Shown piece after piece: positions 49,533 to 59,364 of a stretch of DNA of 64,000 nt. The translations under genes were made by a program, and so were the position numbers. Each line of letters starts with the position of its first letter. Position 1 is the first letter of the stretch. Below the pieces are notes generated by a model. That model did no database searches and was not told the DNA's origin. It saw only the letters and a list, made by a program, of their open reading frames with translations. Origin of the DNA: Chitinophagaceae bacterium (lineage in GTDB: Bacteria; Bacteroidota; Bacteroidia; Chitinophagales; Chitinophagaceae); contig JADKJC010000002.1 in NCBI GenBank assembly GCA_016722465.1, forward strand, positions 448,501 through 512,500. The letters run 5' to 3'.

Positions 49533-51494
49533 ATGAAAAGATTTATCCTGATACTGCCTGTTTTATTGTTGCTGTTTACTGCTACCCCGGCGCAAACGCC
49601 CATGAACAAAGACAGCCTGCTCAAACTGCTGCCATCAGCCAAAGAAGACAGCAATGCGGTATTGCTTTACATTGATCTTGGGCAGCAATATGAAAACAAT
49701 GAGCCTGATGTGGCCATAAAATATTACCGCATGGCAGGCAACCTCAGCAAAAAGATCAATTATACATTGGGCATCATCAAGTACATCACCAACTATACCT
49801 ATATGCTGAATATGCGGGGGCAGTTTGATTCTTCACTCATACTGAACCTGCAATCGGTGGAGTTTTCAAGAAAAATAAAAGACTCCCTCTATCTTGCCAA
49901 AACATTGTTCAACACCGGCACTTCTTACAGGTGCCTGGCAAATTATGAAAAAGCGGCAGCCTACTATGAAGAAGGCAAGAACATATTCAGGCGGTTTGGT
50001 GATGAATTGACAGAAGCACAGGGAGATGATATACTGCAGGTACTTTACGATGACCTGCACCAGTACGAAAAAGCGATACAGTATGGTGAAAGAGCTGTAT
50101 CCCTGTTAAGAAAAGCAGGCAATGCCCCCATGCTTGGTGTGGCACTCAACAACCTTGGAATGGAATATGCTTCTATTGGCCAGTTAAAAAAATCTGATTC
50201 AATTTTTACTGAAACTTTAAAACTAGCTGTACGTATTGATGACAAGAACTTAGAGCAAAGCGCCTGCCTGAATCTTGGGAATAATTATTTACAGCAGGGC
50301 GATTTTGAAAAGATGAAACCCTATATGGATAAGGCCCTGCTACTTTCAAAAGAACTTGAGATTGCAGAGAGCGAGCTGATTGCTTTAAAAGGGTTGTCTT
50401 TCTATCATACATTTAAAAAAAATTACCCGGTTGCCAAACAATATGCGGAAGAGGCGCTGGCACTTTCCTACCAACATGACCTTAAGATGCAGAGGGTAAA
50501 AGTGTTTACACAACTCTCCAACCTTGCTTACGCCATGCAGGATATTGAACTGGGTGAACAATATGCAAAAATAAGCGGCGACCTGGGTGACAGCCTGCTA
50601 AATGAGAGCATACAGAAAAACACACTGGAACTGGAGAAGAAATATGAATCAGCCAATAAAGAAACGCAGATAAAAAAATTAGAAGCTGATAAAAAGATTC
50701 AGGAGCTTACCATTAAACAAAAAAATATACTCAATTATATTTTAGCCGGCAGTGCAGTCATCATTTTAATCATTAGTTTACTTGGCTACAGAACCTACCG
50801 GCAAAAACAACAACTGCAGCAGCAACGCATCAATGAATTAGAGACACAACAACAATTAACCGCCACTGAGGCAGTAATGAAAGGCGAAGAGCAGGAACGT
50901 AGCAGGCTTGCCAAAGACCTGCATGATGGCCTGGGAGGCATGCTTAGTGGTATTAAATTTTCATTCAACAGTATGAAAGGCAATTTAATTATGACGCCTG
51001 ATAATGCTCAGGCTTTTGAACGCAGCATGGATATGCTGGACAGTTCAATAAAAGAAATGCGGAGAGTAGCACACAACCTGATGCCCGAGGCGTTGGTAAA
51101 GTTTGGCCTGGATACCGCCTTAAAAGATTTTTGCAATGACATCAACCAAAGTGGAGCATTACAGGTATCTTATCAGTCAATTGGGCTTGAAAATGAAATA
51201 ACCAACCAAACGACCGCCATTGGCATTTACCGTATCATCCAGGAACTCATTAACAACAGTATGAAACATGCTGCTGCAAAAAATGCAATCATTCAACTCA
51301 GCAAATCTGCTGACACTATAACCCTTACGGTGGAAGATGATGGAAAAGGATTTGATACTACTCTCCTCAAAACAGCAAAAGGAATGGGTTGGGCCAACAT
51401 TGTGCACCGTGTTGAATTTTTAAAAGGCAAACTCGATGTAAATTCACAGCCCGGCAAGGGCACTTCTGTATTGATAGAATTTGCAAGTACATAA
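49533..51494 (+). CDS. TPR-containing sensor histidine kinase (HisKA_3), second copy
   Basis: A 653-residue membrane kinase with the same plan as the one at 38276: signal peptide (ATG at 49533, MKRFILILPVLLLLFTATPAQ), periplasmic TPR array (~30-360), coiled coil, membrane helix (ILNYILAGSAVIILIISLLGY), HisKA_3 with H464 in AKDLHDGLGG, and HATPase with IQELINNSMKHA and EDDGKGF. Around the phosphoacceptor the two kinases are almost identical, so they arose by duplication and may cross-talk. The ORF also reaches back to 49512, but the later ATG gives the proper signal peptide. Its regulator follows 75 bp downstream. Confidence 0.92.
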   Translation: MKRFILILPVLLLLFTATPAQTPMNKDSLLKLLPSAKEDSNAVLLYIDLGQQYENNEPDVAIKYYRMAGNLSKKINYTLGIIKYITNYTYMLNMRGQFDSSLILNLQSVEFSRKIKDSLYLAKTLFNTGTSYRCLANYEKAAAYYEEGKNIFRRFGDELTEAQGDDILQVLYDDLHQYEKAIQYGERAVSLLRKAGNAPMLGVALNNLGMEYASIGQLKKSDSIFTETLKLAVRIDDKNLEQSACLNLGNNYLQQGDFEKMKPYMDKALLLSKELEIAESELIALKGLSFYHTFKKNYPVAKQYAEEALALSYQHDLKMQRVKVFTQLSNLAYAMQDIELGEQYAKISGDLGDSLLNESIQKNTLELEKKYESANKETQIKKLEADKKIQELTIKQKNILNYILAGSAVIILIISLLGYRTYRQKQQLQQQRINELETQQQLTATEAVMKGEEQERSRLAKDLHDGLGGMLSGIKFSFNSMKGNLIMTPDNAQAFERSMDMLDSSIKEMRRVAHNLMPEALVKFGLDTALKDFCNDINQSGALQVSYQSIGLENEITNQTTAIGIYRIIQELINNSMKHAAAKNAIIQLSKSADTITLTVEDDGKGFDTTLLKTAKGMGWANIVHRVEFLKGKLDVNSQPGKGTSVLIEFAST

Positions 51495-51569
51495 AGAGAA
51501 GTGTGTGGTTATTGTTGAGGAAGTTTAGATGGTTTAGATTTATTGTATAAAAGCAATTGTAAGATCACG

Positions 51570-52187
51570 ATGAAAATTAAAGTTTTTATAACAGACGACC
51601 ATTACATGGTGATTGAAGGCATCCGTTCACTACTGCAAAACGAACCGGGCATTGAATGGATGGGCCATGCCTCCAATGCGGAGTCCTGCCTTGCTTACCT
51701 ACAAAACCATCAGACTGATGTAATACTGATGGACATAAATATGCCCGGCAAAAGTGGCATTGAGCTTTGTAAAGAAGTAAAAGAAAAATACCCCGGCACC
51801 TTTGTGATAGGCTTAAGTACTTTTAATCAACAGAGTTTTATTCATAAAATGATGGAAAATGGCGCCAGTGGTTATGTTTTAAAAAACGCCACCCAGGCAG
51901 AGTTGATAGATGCAATTATCACAGTTGCCAAAGGCAAAACTTATTTTAGTGACGAAGCTGCGGCGGCACTTAAGAAAATTGAAACATCACAAATACCATT
52001 GATTACAAGGCGGGAGAAAGAAGTACTGGAGTTAATTGCAGAAGGTTTGACCAATATTGAGATCGCCGGGAAATTATTTATCAGCAGTGCTACAGTTGAT
52101 ACCCACCGCAAAAATCTGCTGATTAAGTTTCAAACAAAAAACACCGCCTCCCTGGTTAAAACTGCCATGCAGTTACAGTTGATATGA
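51570..52187 (+). CDS. NarL/LuxR-type response regulator, second copy
   Basis: A 205-residue regulator. The ATG at 51570 gives MKIKVFITDDHYMV, aligned with its paralogue; an upstream ATG at 51543 would add nine residues. Receiver phosphoacceptor D55 (VILMDINMP), LuxR-type helix-turn-helix with LITRREKEVLELIAEGL and a recognition part SATVDTHRKN. It is probably driven by the kinase just upstream. It is a candidate reader of the 18-bp palindrome at 42.9-49.5 kb, since NarL-type dimers bind inverted repeats; this is inference. It ends 3 bp from the convergent propeller kinase. Confidence 0.93.
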   Translation: MKIKVFITDDHYMVIEGIRSLLQNEPGIEWMGHASNAESCLAYLQNHQTDVILMDINMPGKSGIELCKEVKEKYPGTFVIGLSTFNQQSFIHKMMENGASGYVLKNATQAELIDAIITVAKGKTYFSDEAAAALKKIETSQIPLITRREKEVLELIAEGLTNIEIAGKLFISSATVDTHRKNLLIKFQTKNTASLVKTAMQLQLI

Positions 52188-52190
52188 TCA

Positions 52191-55100
52191 TTACACCGGC
52201 ACTTCAATAAATACAGATGTTCCTTTGCCCGGATGTGATTGAATATCCGTTTTACCATGCAGCATCTTTATCCTGCTCTCCACATTTTTTAACCCTATTC
52301 CATTTTTTCCGTGATGCAAAGCTGCATTAAATCCAACACCGTTATCCTCCACGGTTACCGAAAGTATCCCGTTATTATAACTGAGCTGAACAATTGCTTC
52401 GGTAGCTTTTGAGTGTTTAACGATATTTTGAACAAGTTCCTGTACTACCCTGAAAATATGAAATGCCTGCTCACCTTTAAGTGCCGTTGGCTGCTGCATA
52501 ATATTTTCAAATGCAATGTGTATACCGGCAGTAGTGCTAACAGCCATACAATAATTACGGATCGCTGCTTCCAATCCTTCTTGCAGCAATTCGGCCGAAA
52601 ACATGGTGTGAGAAACAGCCCGGAGGTCCCTGATGGAATCATCCAGTTTATCAATGGTATACTCAAATTTATTTTGCTGAGCCCTGTTTAAAGTAATATC
52701 ATTTTTAATCGCACTGAAAGAATGCTTGATGCCACTTAGCATACTGCCCAATCCATCATGCAATTCACGGGCCATGCGAATGCGTTCCTGCTCCACTGCC
52801 AGTTCTTTTTCCATCAGTATTTTTTGTTTCTGAAGTTTTCGCTGCAGGTAGGTCTTTACCACAACAACCATTGCAGCAACAGTCACTACGGCCATCAACA
52901 AACGAAACCACCAGCTTTGCCACCATGGCGCCCTTACTGTAACAGGCAATTGGTACACCTTTTCAGCCATTACTCCATCTGCGTTAAAAGCTTTCAACTT
53001 TAAGGTATAATTCCCCGGGGGAAGATTAACATACCTGATAAAAGATTTATTGGTTGCATTCACCCATCCTTTATCATAACCTTCCAGCATGTAACTGATA
53101 TGTGCAGCAGCAGCATTTACATAATCAATCACGGTAAACTGGAAGCCAAGTGTGTTTTGTTTGTAATCAACATTCAATTCCTTCAACGCTGAATAATTGA
53201 CCAAAGGATTATACACCGTATCATTCAGCTGAATACTGCTGAGTACCAGTTTTGGCACTGCATTAAAAGGCTTGAGGACGGAAGGGTAAAAACCATTAAG
53301 CCCATTTATGCCGCCAAACAAAATTTCCCCGCCTGCAGTTTTATAAAAAGAATACGTATTGTATTCATTACTCTGCAATCCGTCTGCTGCAGTAAATATC
53401 TTTACTACGGGCCCTGAGGGATGAAACCTGTTAATGCCTGCATTGGTACTCAGCCATAAATATTCCCCATCCTGCACTACACCATATACATACTGGTTGC
53501 TTAAGCCGTCATTGGTAGTATATATCCTGGATATCTCTGATACCTTTTTATTGAACCGGATAAGCCCAACAGTACTCCCTATCCACAACAGGCTATCGGG
53601 GGTATCACTAAAACACTTGATAGTAGCCTGCAATGGAAATTGCCTGATACTAACCAATGAATCGTTTTGCAATCTGTAAATACCAAACCCCTTAAATGCT
53701 TTTGAAATATATAACAGTCCGCCATCACCAGCATAAGCAGTAAGATATACATCTGTTGCATCAGCACCTTTTACAAGCACACTTCTATAACCAGCACCCT
53801 CCTTTACGGCTATGTACAAACCGGCATTGGAAGACAGGAGAAATTGCCCCTTTTGGAGCTTGCAGATGTAGTTATATTGCAAGGAAGCAGCATTACTGGA
53901 AGGGGTATTGACAAATGCAACCTTACGGGCAACTTTTGTTATTGCATCCACCTGGAACAATCCTTTAAAAGTTGCCGCCCATATTTTATTATCATCAGCA
54001 AGCAAATATTCAACTGAAGGCGGCAAAGCCGACCGAATTGTTTCTTTTATTTTTTTGGTTGAATCCAGCACCAGCAATCCCCCGGATTGCGTGGCACACC
54101 ATATTTCATTATTAATACCTGCAATTGAACGAATGAAGTTATCAGACAGAAAATCTGCTGCTGCTGCTTTGCTGATGAACTGGTTAAAGTGAAATTTATC
54201 GAGGTTGGTATAATCAATACCTTTTCCCCAAACTGCCACCCACAGGTTCCTGTTATCATCTGTATATATGTATATTACCTGGTTACCGGAGAGTGAGTAA
54301 CCGTTATCGGCCTTGCTGCTGTAATGCTGCAATATATTTCCGGCTGAATCAGCTTTCAGTAACCCATATTCCAGGCTTCCGATCCACATGGTTCCGGTAT
54401 TATCAAGATGCAATGAGGAAATACTGATTTGATTTGTACCATTTATCTTGTTGCAGGACGCAGTTGGTGCATTCATGTCTAAACGATACAACCCGCTACT
54501 GGTTCCAAGCCAGCAGCTGTTACTACCGGCCAGCAGAAGCGTATTTACTGTGATTCCCTTTACTGAGAGCTCATGCCGTTGCCAGTTGATATTTTCGCCG
54601 GATACAATTCCCTTCCACAGTACCGGGGAGTTGTTGGTTACCATGAATAAACTTTCAACAGGTTTGTAGAGCTGCAGTGGAAATGTTTTGATAATTGCAT
54701 TACCCTTAAAGGGAATACCGTTAAGCCGGGTAAACGATTTAACGGCAGGATCGAAAATAAAAATATCAAATCTTGACTGTAACCAGATACGGTTACGATG
54801 ATCGATATAAAAAGGAGAACAAAATTGCTCCCCGCTACTTGAGTTCATTATCCGGTAACAATAAAAACTATCTGTTTTGCGGTCGTAATAATTCAGTCCA
54901 TCATTGCTGCCGATCCACAAACATTCCGATCTGTCTTCAAGGATATTAAGAAACAACGTACCTCTGATTCCCTTTTGTTGATTAGGCGATGAGTAATATT
55001 TCTTACAATCAATTCCATCAAACCGGTTCAACCCGTCAAATGAGCTGATCCAAACAAATCCTTTGGAGTCTTTGAATATGCAGTTGTTTACTCCCTGTGT

Positions 55101-55199
55101 GAGCCCGTTATTTACAGACAGGTGATTAAAATATAATTGCTGTGCTCCGGCTACAGAAAAGGCCAGGCAAAATAAACCCAGTAAGCAAAAAATCCGCAT
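52191..55199 (-). CDS. Two-component regulator propeller sensor kinase (HisKA_3)
   Basis: A 1002-residue sensor. Signal peptide (to ~residue 19, SVAGAQ), then about a dozen Reg_prop blades forming two periplasmic propellers (GLTQGVNNCIFKDSKGFVW is the first, GLSNQYVYGVVQDGEYLW a late one). A Y_Y_Y domain (~690-760), a membrane helix (WFRLLMAVVTVAAMVVVV), HisKA_3 with H814 in ARELHDGLGSMLSG, and HATPase with VQELVQNIVKHS and EDNGVGF follow. There is no response regulator of its own beside it; the nearest is the convergent NarL-type gene 3 bp away. Such propeller sensors often detect polysaccharide breakdown products, though no polysaccharide locus is visible here. Confidence 0.93.
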   Translation of the reverse strand: MRIFCLLGLFCLAFSVAGAQQLYFNHLSVNNGLTQGVNNCIFKDSKGFVWISSFDGLNRFDGIDCKKYYSSPNQQKGIRGTLFLNILEDRSECLWIGSNDGLNYYDRKTDSFYCYRIMNSSSGEQFCSPFYIDHRNRIWLQSRFDIFIFDPAVKSFTRLNGIPFKGNAIIKTFPLQLYKPVESLFMVTNNSPVLWKGIVSGENINWQRHELSVKGITVNTLLLAGSNSCWLGTSSGLYRLDMNAPTASCNKINGTNQISISSLHLDNTGTMWIGSLEYGLLKADSAGNILQHYSSKADNGYSLSGNQVIYIYTDDNRNLWVAVWGKGIDYTNLDKFHFNQFISKAAAADFLSDNFIRSIAGINNEIWCATQSGGLLVLDSTKKIKETIRSALPPSVEYLLADDNKIWAATFKGLFQVDAITKVARKVAFVNTPSSNAASLQYNYICKLQKGQFLLSSNAGLYIAVKEGAGYRSVLVKGADATDVYLTAYAGDGGLLYISKAFKGFGIYRLQNDSLVSIRQFPLQATIKCFSDTPDSLLWIGSTVGLIRFNKKVSEISRIYTTNDGLSNQYVYGVVQDGEYLWLSTNAGINRFHPSGPVVKIFTAADGLQSNEYNTYSFYKTAGGEILFGGINGLNGFYPSVLKPFNAVPKLVLSSIQLNDTVYNPLVNYSALKELNVDYKQNTLGFQFTVIDYVNAAAAHISYMLEGYDKGWVNATNKSFIRYVNLPPGNYTLKLKAFNADGVMAEKVYQLPVTVRAPWWQSWWFRLLMAVVTVAAMVVVVKTYLQRKLQKQKILMEKELAVEQERIRMARELHDGLGSMLSGIKHSFSAIKNDITLNRAQQNKFEYTIDKLDDSIRDLRAVSHTMFSAELLQEGLEAAIRNYCMAVSTTAGIHIAFENIMQQPTALKGEQAFHIFRVVQELVQNIVKHSKATEAIVQLSYNNGILSVTVEDNGVGFNAALHHGKNGIGLKNVESRIKMLHGKTDIQSHPGKGTSVFIEVPV

Positions 55200-55291
55200 G
55201 GCTTAAATTTAAACCAAATCTGCTAAAACTACCAGTATGCTTTAATAAATAAATTGCAGCTAAATGTCAACACTAAAATATCGAAATGCTT

Positions 55292-56545
55292 TTAATCCTG
55301 CTTTCTTGCAGGTGGCCTGCGGTTAAACTGTTTCGGCTTACCACCGCCATTACCTCTGCCGGCTCCACTGCCGCTTCTGTGTGCTGGTGCCCCGGGATTG
55401 TATTCGGGCGCTTCGCCAAACTGTTCAGGTACTTTTTCTTTTTGTACAGATTTACCAAGCAGTTTTTCAATGGCCATAAACTTGCGTTGCTCTTTTACAC
55501 TGATAAAAGTAATAGCAGTACCCTCTGCAGCCGCCCTGGCAGTACGGCCAATACGGTGTACATAATCTTCGCCGTCATGCGGCACATCATAATTTAACAC
55601 CAACCCTATGTTATCAATATCAATACCCCGGCTTAAAATATCTGTTGCCACCAGCACATTGATACGGCCGCTTTTAAAATACATCAGCACTTCTTCTCTT
55701 TTATCCTGTTCCAGGTCGCTGTGTATTTCATCCACTTTCAGGCTTGTTCTTTTCAAATCACGTGTCAGTTGCTTTACACTGATCTTGCTGCTGCAAAAGA
55801 TTAAAACGGAGTCAAAGGTTTTTTGATGGAGGATGTATTTTACCAACGGGATTTTCTGGGTATCATACACTACGTAGGCCAACTGTTTTATTTTATCATT
55901 GGGCTTACTGATAGAGATACTTATTTCTGCAGGATGATGCAATATCTTTCTTGCCATCTCCCTGATCTTATGCGGCATAGTAGCCGAAAAAAGGAGGTTT
56001 TGCCTTTTGGCAGGCAATGCATTAATGATACGCATGATGTCGTCATAAAAACCCATATCCAGCATTCGGTCGGCCTCATCCAGTATCAGATATTTAAGGC
56101 CCTGGAACTTTACATAGCCCATGTTGATATGTGCAATCATTTTTCCCGGTGTGCAAATCACTACATCCGCCCCGGCACTCAACGCCTTTTTCTCCTGTAC
56201 AAATGCATTGCCATCACCACCGCCATACACGGCGATGGAACTTACTGAAGTAAAATAAGAAAGGCCTTCCATGTGCTGGGCTATTTGTATGGCCAGCTCA
56301 CGGGTAGGCACAATTACCAACGCTGTAATGCTATGATGATTGATGGGGCTTGCAAGGATATTATTGATCAGTGGCAACAGGAATGCAGCTGTTTTGCCAG
56401 TACCTGTCTGAGCAGAAGCTATTACATCTCTTCCTTCCAATACCAATGGGATTACCTGTTCCTGCACGGGGGTGGCCTCTTCGTAACCTGATGCTTCGAT
56501 GCCTTCCTGTAAACGGCTGTCGAAATTAAATGCTGTAAATTTCAA
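55292..56545 (-). CDS. DEAD-box RNA helicase, RhlE-like
   Basis: A 417-residue ATP-dependent RNA helicase. Q motif FNFDSRLQEGI...PVQEQ, Walker A AQTGTGKT, DEAD in YLILDEADRMLDMGF, SAT in LLFSATMP, and HRIGRTAR are all present. The C-terminal ~40 residues are rich in Gly, Arg, Lys and Pro, as in RNA-binding tails. Roles in ribosome assembly and RNA decay are usual for the group. It is not obviously linked to its neighbours. Confidence 0.95.
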   Translation of the reverse strand: MKFTAFNFDSRLQEGIEASGYEEATPVQEQVIPLVLEGRDVIASAQTGTGKTAAFLLPLINNILASPINHHSITALVIVPTRELAIQIAQHMEGLSYFTSVSSIAVYGGGDGNAFVQEKKALSAGADVVICTPGKMIAHINMGYVKFQGLKYLILDEADRMLDMGFYDDIMRIINALPAKRQNLLFSATMPHKIREMARKILHHPAEISISISKPNDKIKQLAYVVYDTQKIPLVKYILHQKTFDSVLIFCSSKISVKQLTRDLKRTSLKVDEIHSDLEQDKREEVLMYFKSGRINVLVATDILSRGIDIDNIGLVLNYDVPHDGEDYVHRIGRTARAAAEGTAITFISVKEQRKFMAIEKLLGKSVQKEKVPEQFGEAPEYNPGAPAHRSGSGAGRGNGGGKPKQFNRRPPARKQD

Positions 56546-56801
56546 AATATGTACTGATGATTAAGTTAAAATATTGGATTCTGATTGTAAATATAAAAAT
56601 AGTTATAATCGGTGAGACCACCGTAACTACTTTAAGCGCTTACAATAGCAAACAAATATCTTCTCCGGAAGGGCTAAAATATTGCCGAAAAAAAAATCCG
56701 TCCGCACACAATATTTGATTTGAATGGGAGTTATACCTGGTAATCCTATACCTTCTATCATCCGGGCGCCTGCCTGGTTTTATTAATAATAAATATTGAC
56801 T

Positions 56802-57314
56802 ATGAAAACTGAACAAAAGAATCACCATCAACATGCAGTGGTACAACAGGTTACCAACAATACTACCAGCTGGCTTGGCAAGCGCTCCCGTGATAATGAA
56901 GACATCGTTAGCGGACAAACATTTATCGCTCCAACAGAAGGGGACCTGGATGCCATTGAAGTTTTTTCCACCATCGTAACAAAACCCGGAAAAGTGATCA
57001 TGACGCTGCATAGTTTTGACTCACAACAAAAAAGCTGGGGGCCGGCATTGGGCAGTTCCAGTGTTGATATCAACAATACAGAAGCAGGCAAATGGCTGGC
57101 ATTCCACATGCAGGGCATGCATTTGGATAAAGGCAAATCATATGGTTTTAAATTAGAAAGCCCCGATACCTATATTGGTGTGGGAGAGGCGGCAGGCAGC
57201 CATACGAAACCACCTTTTGGTTCCGGGCAGGAATGGCAGTTTACAAACACGAAAACCAAAGGAGAAAGTTTTTCTTATTTCAGTCTTGCTTTTAAGGTTG
57301 AAATGAGAGCTTGA
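56802..57314 (+). CDS. Hypothetical beta-rich protein
   Basis: A 170-residue protein I do not recognise. The ATG at 56802 (MKTEQKNHHQHAVVQQ) is chosen over one two codons earlier. There is no signal peptide. The body looks like a single beta-sandwich: SGQTFIAPTEGDLDAIEVFST, GKVIMTLHSFDSQ, WLAFHMQGMHLDKGKSYGFKLES, ending FSLAFKVEMRA. This arrangement resembles jelly-roll carbohydrate-binding-type modules, but that is only a shape impression. A 256-bp upstream gap separates it from the divergent helicase. Confidence 0.65.
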   Translation: MKTEQKNHHQHAVVQQVTNNTTSWLGKRSRDNEDIVSGQTFIAPTEGDLDAIEVFSTIVTKPGKVIMTLHSFDSQQKSWGPALGSSSVDINNTEAGKWLAFHMQGMHLDKGKSYGFKLESPDTYIGVGEAAGSHTKPPFGSGQEWQFTNTKTKGESFSYFSLAFKVEMRA

Positions 57315-57336
57315 TCCGATTGAAGGCAACCAATTG

Positions 57337-57374
57337 AACCCATTTTTTTTGCAGTAATGTAAAGCAGATGGGTT
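57337..57374 (+). terminator. Hairpin between the convergent hypothetical and globin genes
   Basis: AACCCAT (57337-57343) pairs with ATGGGTT (57368-57374) over a 24-nt loop and is followed by TTAATTTTTTATG on the plus strand. It lies 22 bp past the hypothetical gene stop. Confidence 0.45.
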
Positions 57375-57382
57375 TTAATTTT

Positions 57383-57805
57383 TTATGTAGCCGGTGATTG
57401 TGAAGATGCATTGATCATTGTATTTGACAAAAGCGTGTAGCAGGTTTGCCAGGCTTCTTTTACTTCACTGTTCCAGTCTTTTCCCAGGCCTTTTTCAAGC
57501 GTCCATAACAATGCATTGCCTGCCAGTTTATAGTGAGCAGGCCTAACCCCATATTGCACATGGCGCTGTGCCATTGCTGCAATTTCATCAGTTAATGTAT
57601 CCAACTGATCCAGCCGGCCAACTATTGAAGTGAGCATATCGATCAGTTTTATATACTGCTGCTCCATATCCGGGGGAAACATTTTTTTTACAGAAGGATT
57701 ATCAGCAAATAATTTAGTATAAAACAAGTCTCCGATCAACGCAGGATCAATACCCCGGAAAAGCCGCCAGGTTTGCTTTACTAATTTAATTTGTTCCTTG
57801 GTCAT
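57383..57805 (-). CDS. Single-domain bacterial globin
   Basis: A 140-residue heme protein similar to Vitreoscilla hemoglobin or the globin part of flavohemoglobins. The proximal histidine is H82 in AQRHVQYGVRP, aligned with VHb His85. The CD region has KKMFPP and the E helix follows. No reductase domain is attached, so it needs a partner for NO dioxygenase activity or stores oxygen. Start ATG gives MTKEQIKLVKQTW. Length is normal. Confidence 0.9.
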   Translation of the reverse strand: MTKEQIKLVKQTWRLFRGIDPALIGDLFYTKLFADNPSVKKMFPPDMEQQYIKLIDMLTSIVGRLDQLDTLTDEIAAMAQRHVQYGVRPAHYKLAGNALLWTLEKGLGKDWNSEVKEAWQTCYTLLSNTMINASSQSPAT

Positions 57806-58046
57806 GGGTATGCTTTATAAGAATCAATTACTGCACAAAAATCTACATTCCTTTTGCATTGCAGAAATAAATAACATTGAAGTGTGGCAAAATGCATTTA
57901 GAATGGCGAAAAATAGCCGGCAATTCAATGTACTAAATATTCAAATCTCTATTTAGTACGCTTCAAGTTGCTTTTTATGCAGTTCATTGTGATTGATTTC
58001 TTTCAAGGTATTATCCGTTGCATTTTTGTGTTATAAAATAACTTTT

Positions 58047-58379
58047 ATGCAAACAACAGCAACCATCTCAATTGTCACTAATTCTGGCCACTTCTTTTTT
58101 AGTACAGAAGAAATTGTACGGTTAGAAGCCTGCAGTAATTACACCAACATCTATTTCATCAACAAAAAGAAAATGCTTACTTCGAAAGTGTTGAAAGAAT
58201 TTGCAGCCGTACTGGAACCGATGGGTTTTGTACGTACACACCGCACCCACCTCGTAAACAAACAACACATTGCTTTTGTAAGCAACAACGGCAACATTGT
58301 AATGAAGGATGAAAGTGTGGCAGAAATTTCAAGAAGGATGAAGAGTGGCGTAATGAAGGTGTTGAAGAATGCAGCATAA
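58047..58379 (+). CDS. Standalone LytTR DNA-binding domain protein
   Basis: A 110-residue protein that consists almost only of a LytTR domain: VRLEACSNYTNIYF, SKVLKEFAAVLEPMGFVRTHRTHLVN, and a C-terminal helix KSGVMKVLKNAA. It lacks a receiver domain, so it is not a classic response regulator. The ATG at 58047 (MQTTATISIVTNS) is preferred to one at 57993, which would add a non-conserved stretch. It lies upstream of a convergent LytS/LytR pair and may act on the same sites. Confidence 0.85.
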   Translation: MQTTATISIVTNSGHFFFSTEEIVRLEACSNYTNIYFINKKKMLTSKVLKEFAAVLEPMGFVRTHRTHLVNKQHIAFVSNNGNIVMKDESVAEISRRMKSGVMKVLKNAA

Positions 58380-58557
58380 TAAATCGCAGCCCTGCCTGGG
58401 CCTGCCGTTCCGCAAGTCAGGCGCCCTCATTGAAAGGCATACCGTATTTTTGCAATACTACAGGTATTCAGCAAAATATAAAAAGTACACAAAAGATAAG
58501 GCTTGCAGTAGTTAACGTGTATGTCTTGTAAAACAAACCAACCATTAATTTTTAGGT

Positions 58558-58583
58558 GCCTGTTATCATGACGGGCTTTTATT
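58558..58583 (+). terminator. Rho-independent terminator
   Basis: GCCTGT and ACGGGC form a 6-bp stem (one G-U) with a 7-nt loop, followed by TTTTATTATT. It lies between the standalone LytTR gene and the convergent response regulator. A second bulged hairpin (58448-58476) lies upstream of it in the same gap. Confidence 0.6.
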
Positions 58584-58593
58584 ATTGACGCCC

Positions 58594-59364
58594 CTACCTG
58601 TCAAACCACTTCTTAAAACCCGGGGCTTTTTCCCTGCTGATATCCTGCTGCATCTTCAGCGGTGTTTTCAAAGTGACCACCAGCTTTTGATTTTCTTCCG
58701 GCTTAATACTTTGTATGGCATCAATGTGAATGATGGATTGGCGGTTGGCACGGTAATATATTTTTGGATCAAGAAGTTCTTCAATTTCATCCAGCGTGGA
58801 AAAATCCAGTATATATTTTTCACCGCCGAAGGTGAGCAGGTAGTTCAGGTTCTCCCGGTAAAAACAGGCAATGTCTTTAGTAAAAACGGGCAACCAGTTA
58901 TTGCGGACTTTCACCACAAATTTTTCTTTGTAAGCAGTGAGCATTGCCTGGGGATTAGCAATCATCCTCAGTAATTCCTGTACATCTTTTGGATAGGCCG
59001 ATTTACTTTGCACAATGGCCCTTGCTTTGTCAATGGCCTTTTTCAGCTCTTCCTCATCTACCGGTTTAAGCAGGTAATCGATGCCATTTACTTTAAATGC
59101 CCTGATGGCGTATTCGTCATACGCAGTGGTAAATATGATGGGGCAGTTAAAATTGTACCGCTCAAATATTTCAAAACTGGTTCCATCGCTCAATTGTATG
59201 TCAGCAAAAATCAAATCCGGTTCTGCATTTTCCATGAACCATTTGTAGCTCGTCTTTACACTTGACAATACCTGTTTGATCTTTACGTCTGGCGACACTT
59301 CTGCAATTCTGAACTGCAATTCCCTGGCAATCAAATTTTCATCTTCAATGATTACTGCATTCAT
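58594..59364 (-). CDS. LytTR-type response regulator (LytR/AlgR family)
   Basis: A 256-residue regulator. The receiver domain has phosphoacceptor D55 (LIFADIQLSDG) and E7/D8/E9; the C-terminal LytTR domain contains IACFYRENLNYLLTFGG and YRANRQSIIHIDAIQSI. LytTR domains bind short direct repeats with a beta-rich fold. It follows the LytS-type kinase at 59490 by 125 bp in the same direction, so the two form a system. The partner kinase detects a signal through a propeller. Confidence 0.95.
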   Translation of the reverse strand: MNAVIIEDENLIARELQFRIAEVSPDVKIKQVLSSVKTSYKWFMENAEPDLIFADIQLSDGTSFEIFERYNFNCPIIFTTAYDEYAIRAFKVNGIDYLLKPVDEEELKKAIDKARAIVQSKSAYPKDVQELLRMIANPQAMLTAYKEKFVVKVRNNWLPVFTKDIACFYRENLNYLLTFGGEKYILDFSTLDEIEELLDPKIYYRANRQSIIHIDAIQSIKPEENQKLVVTLKTPLKMQQDISREKAPGFKKWFDR

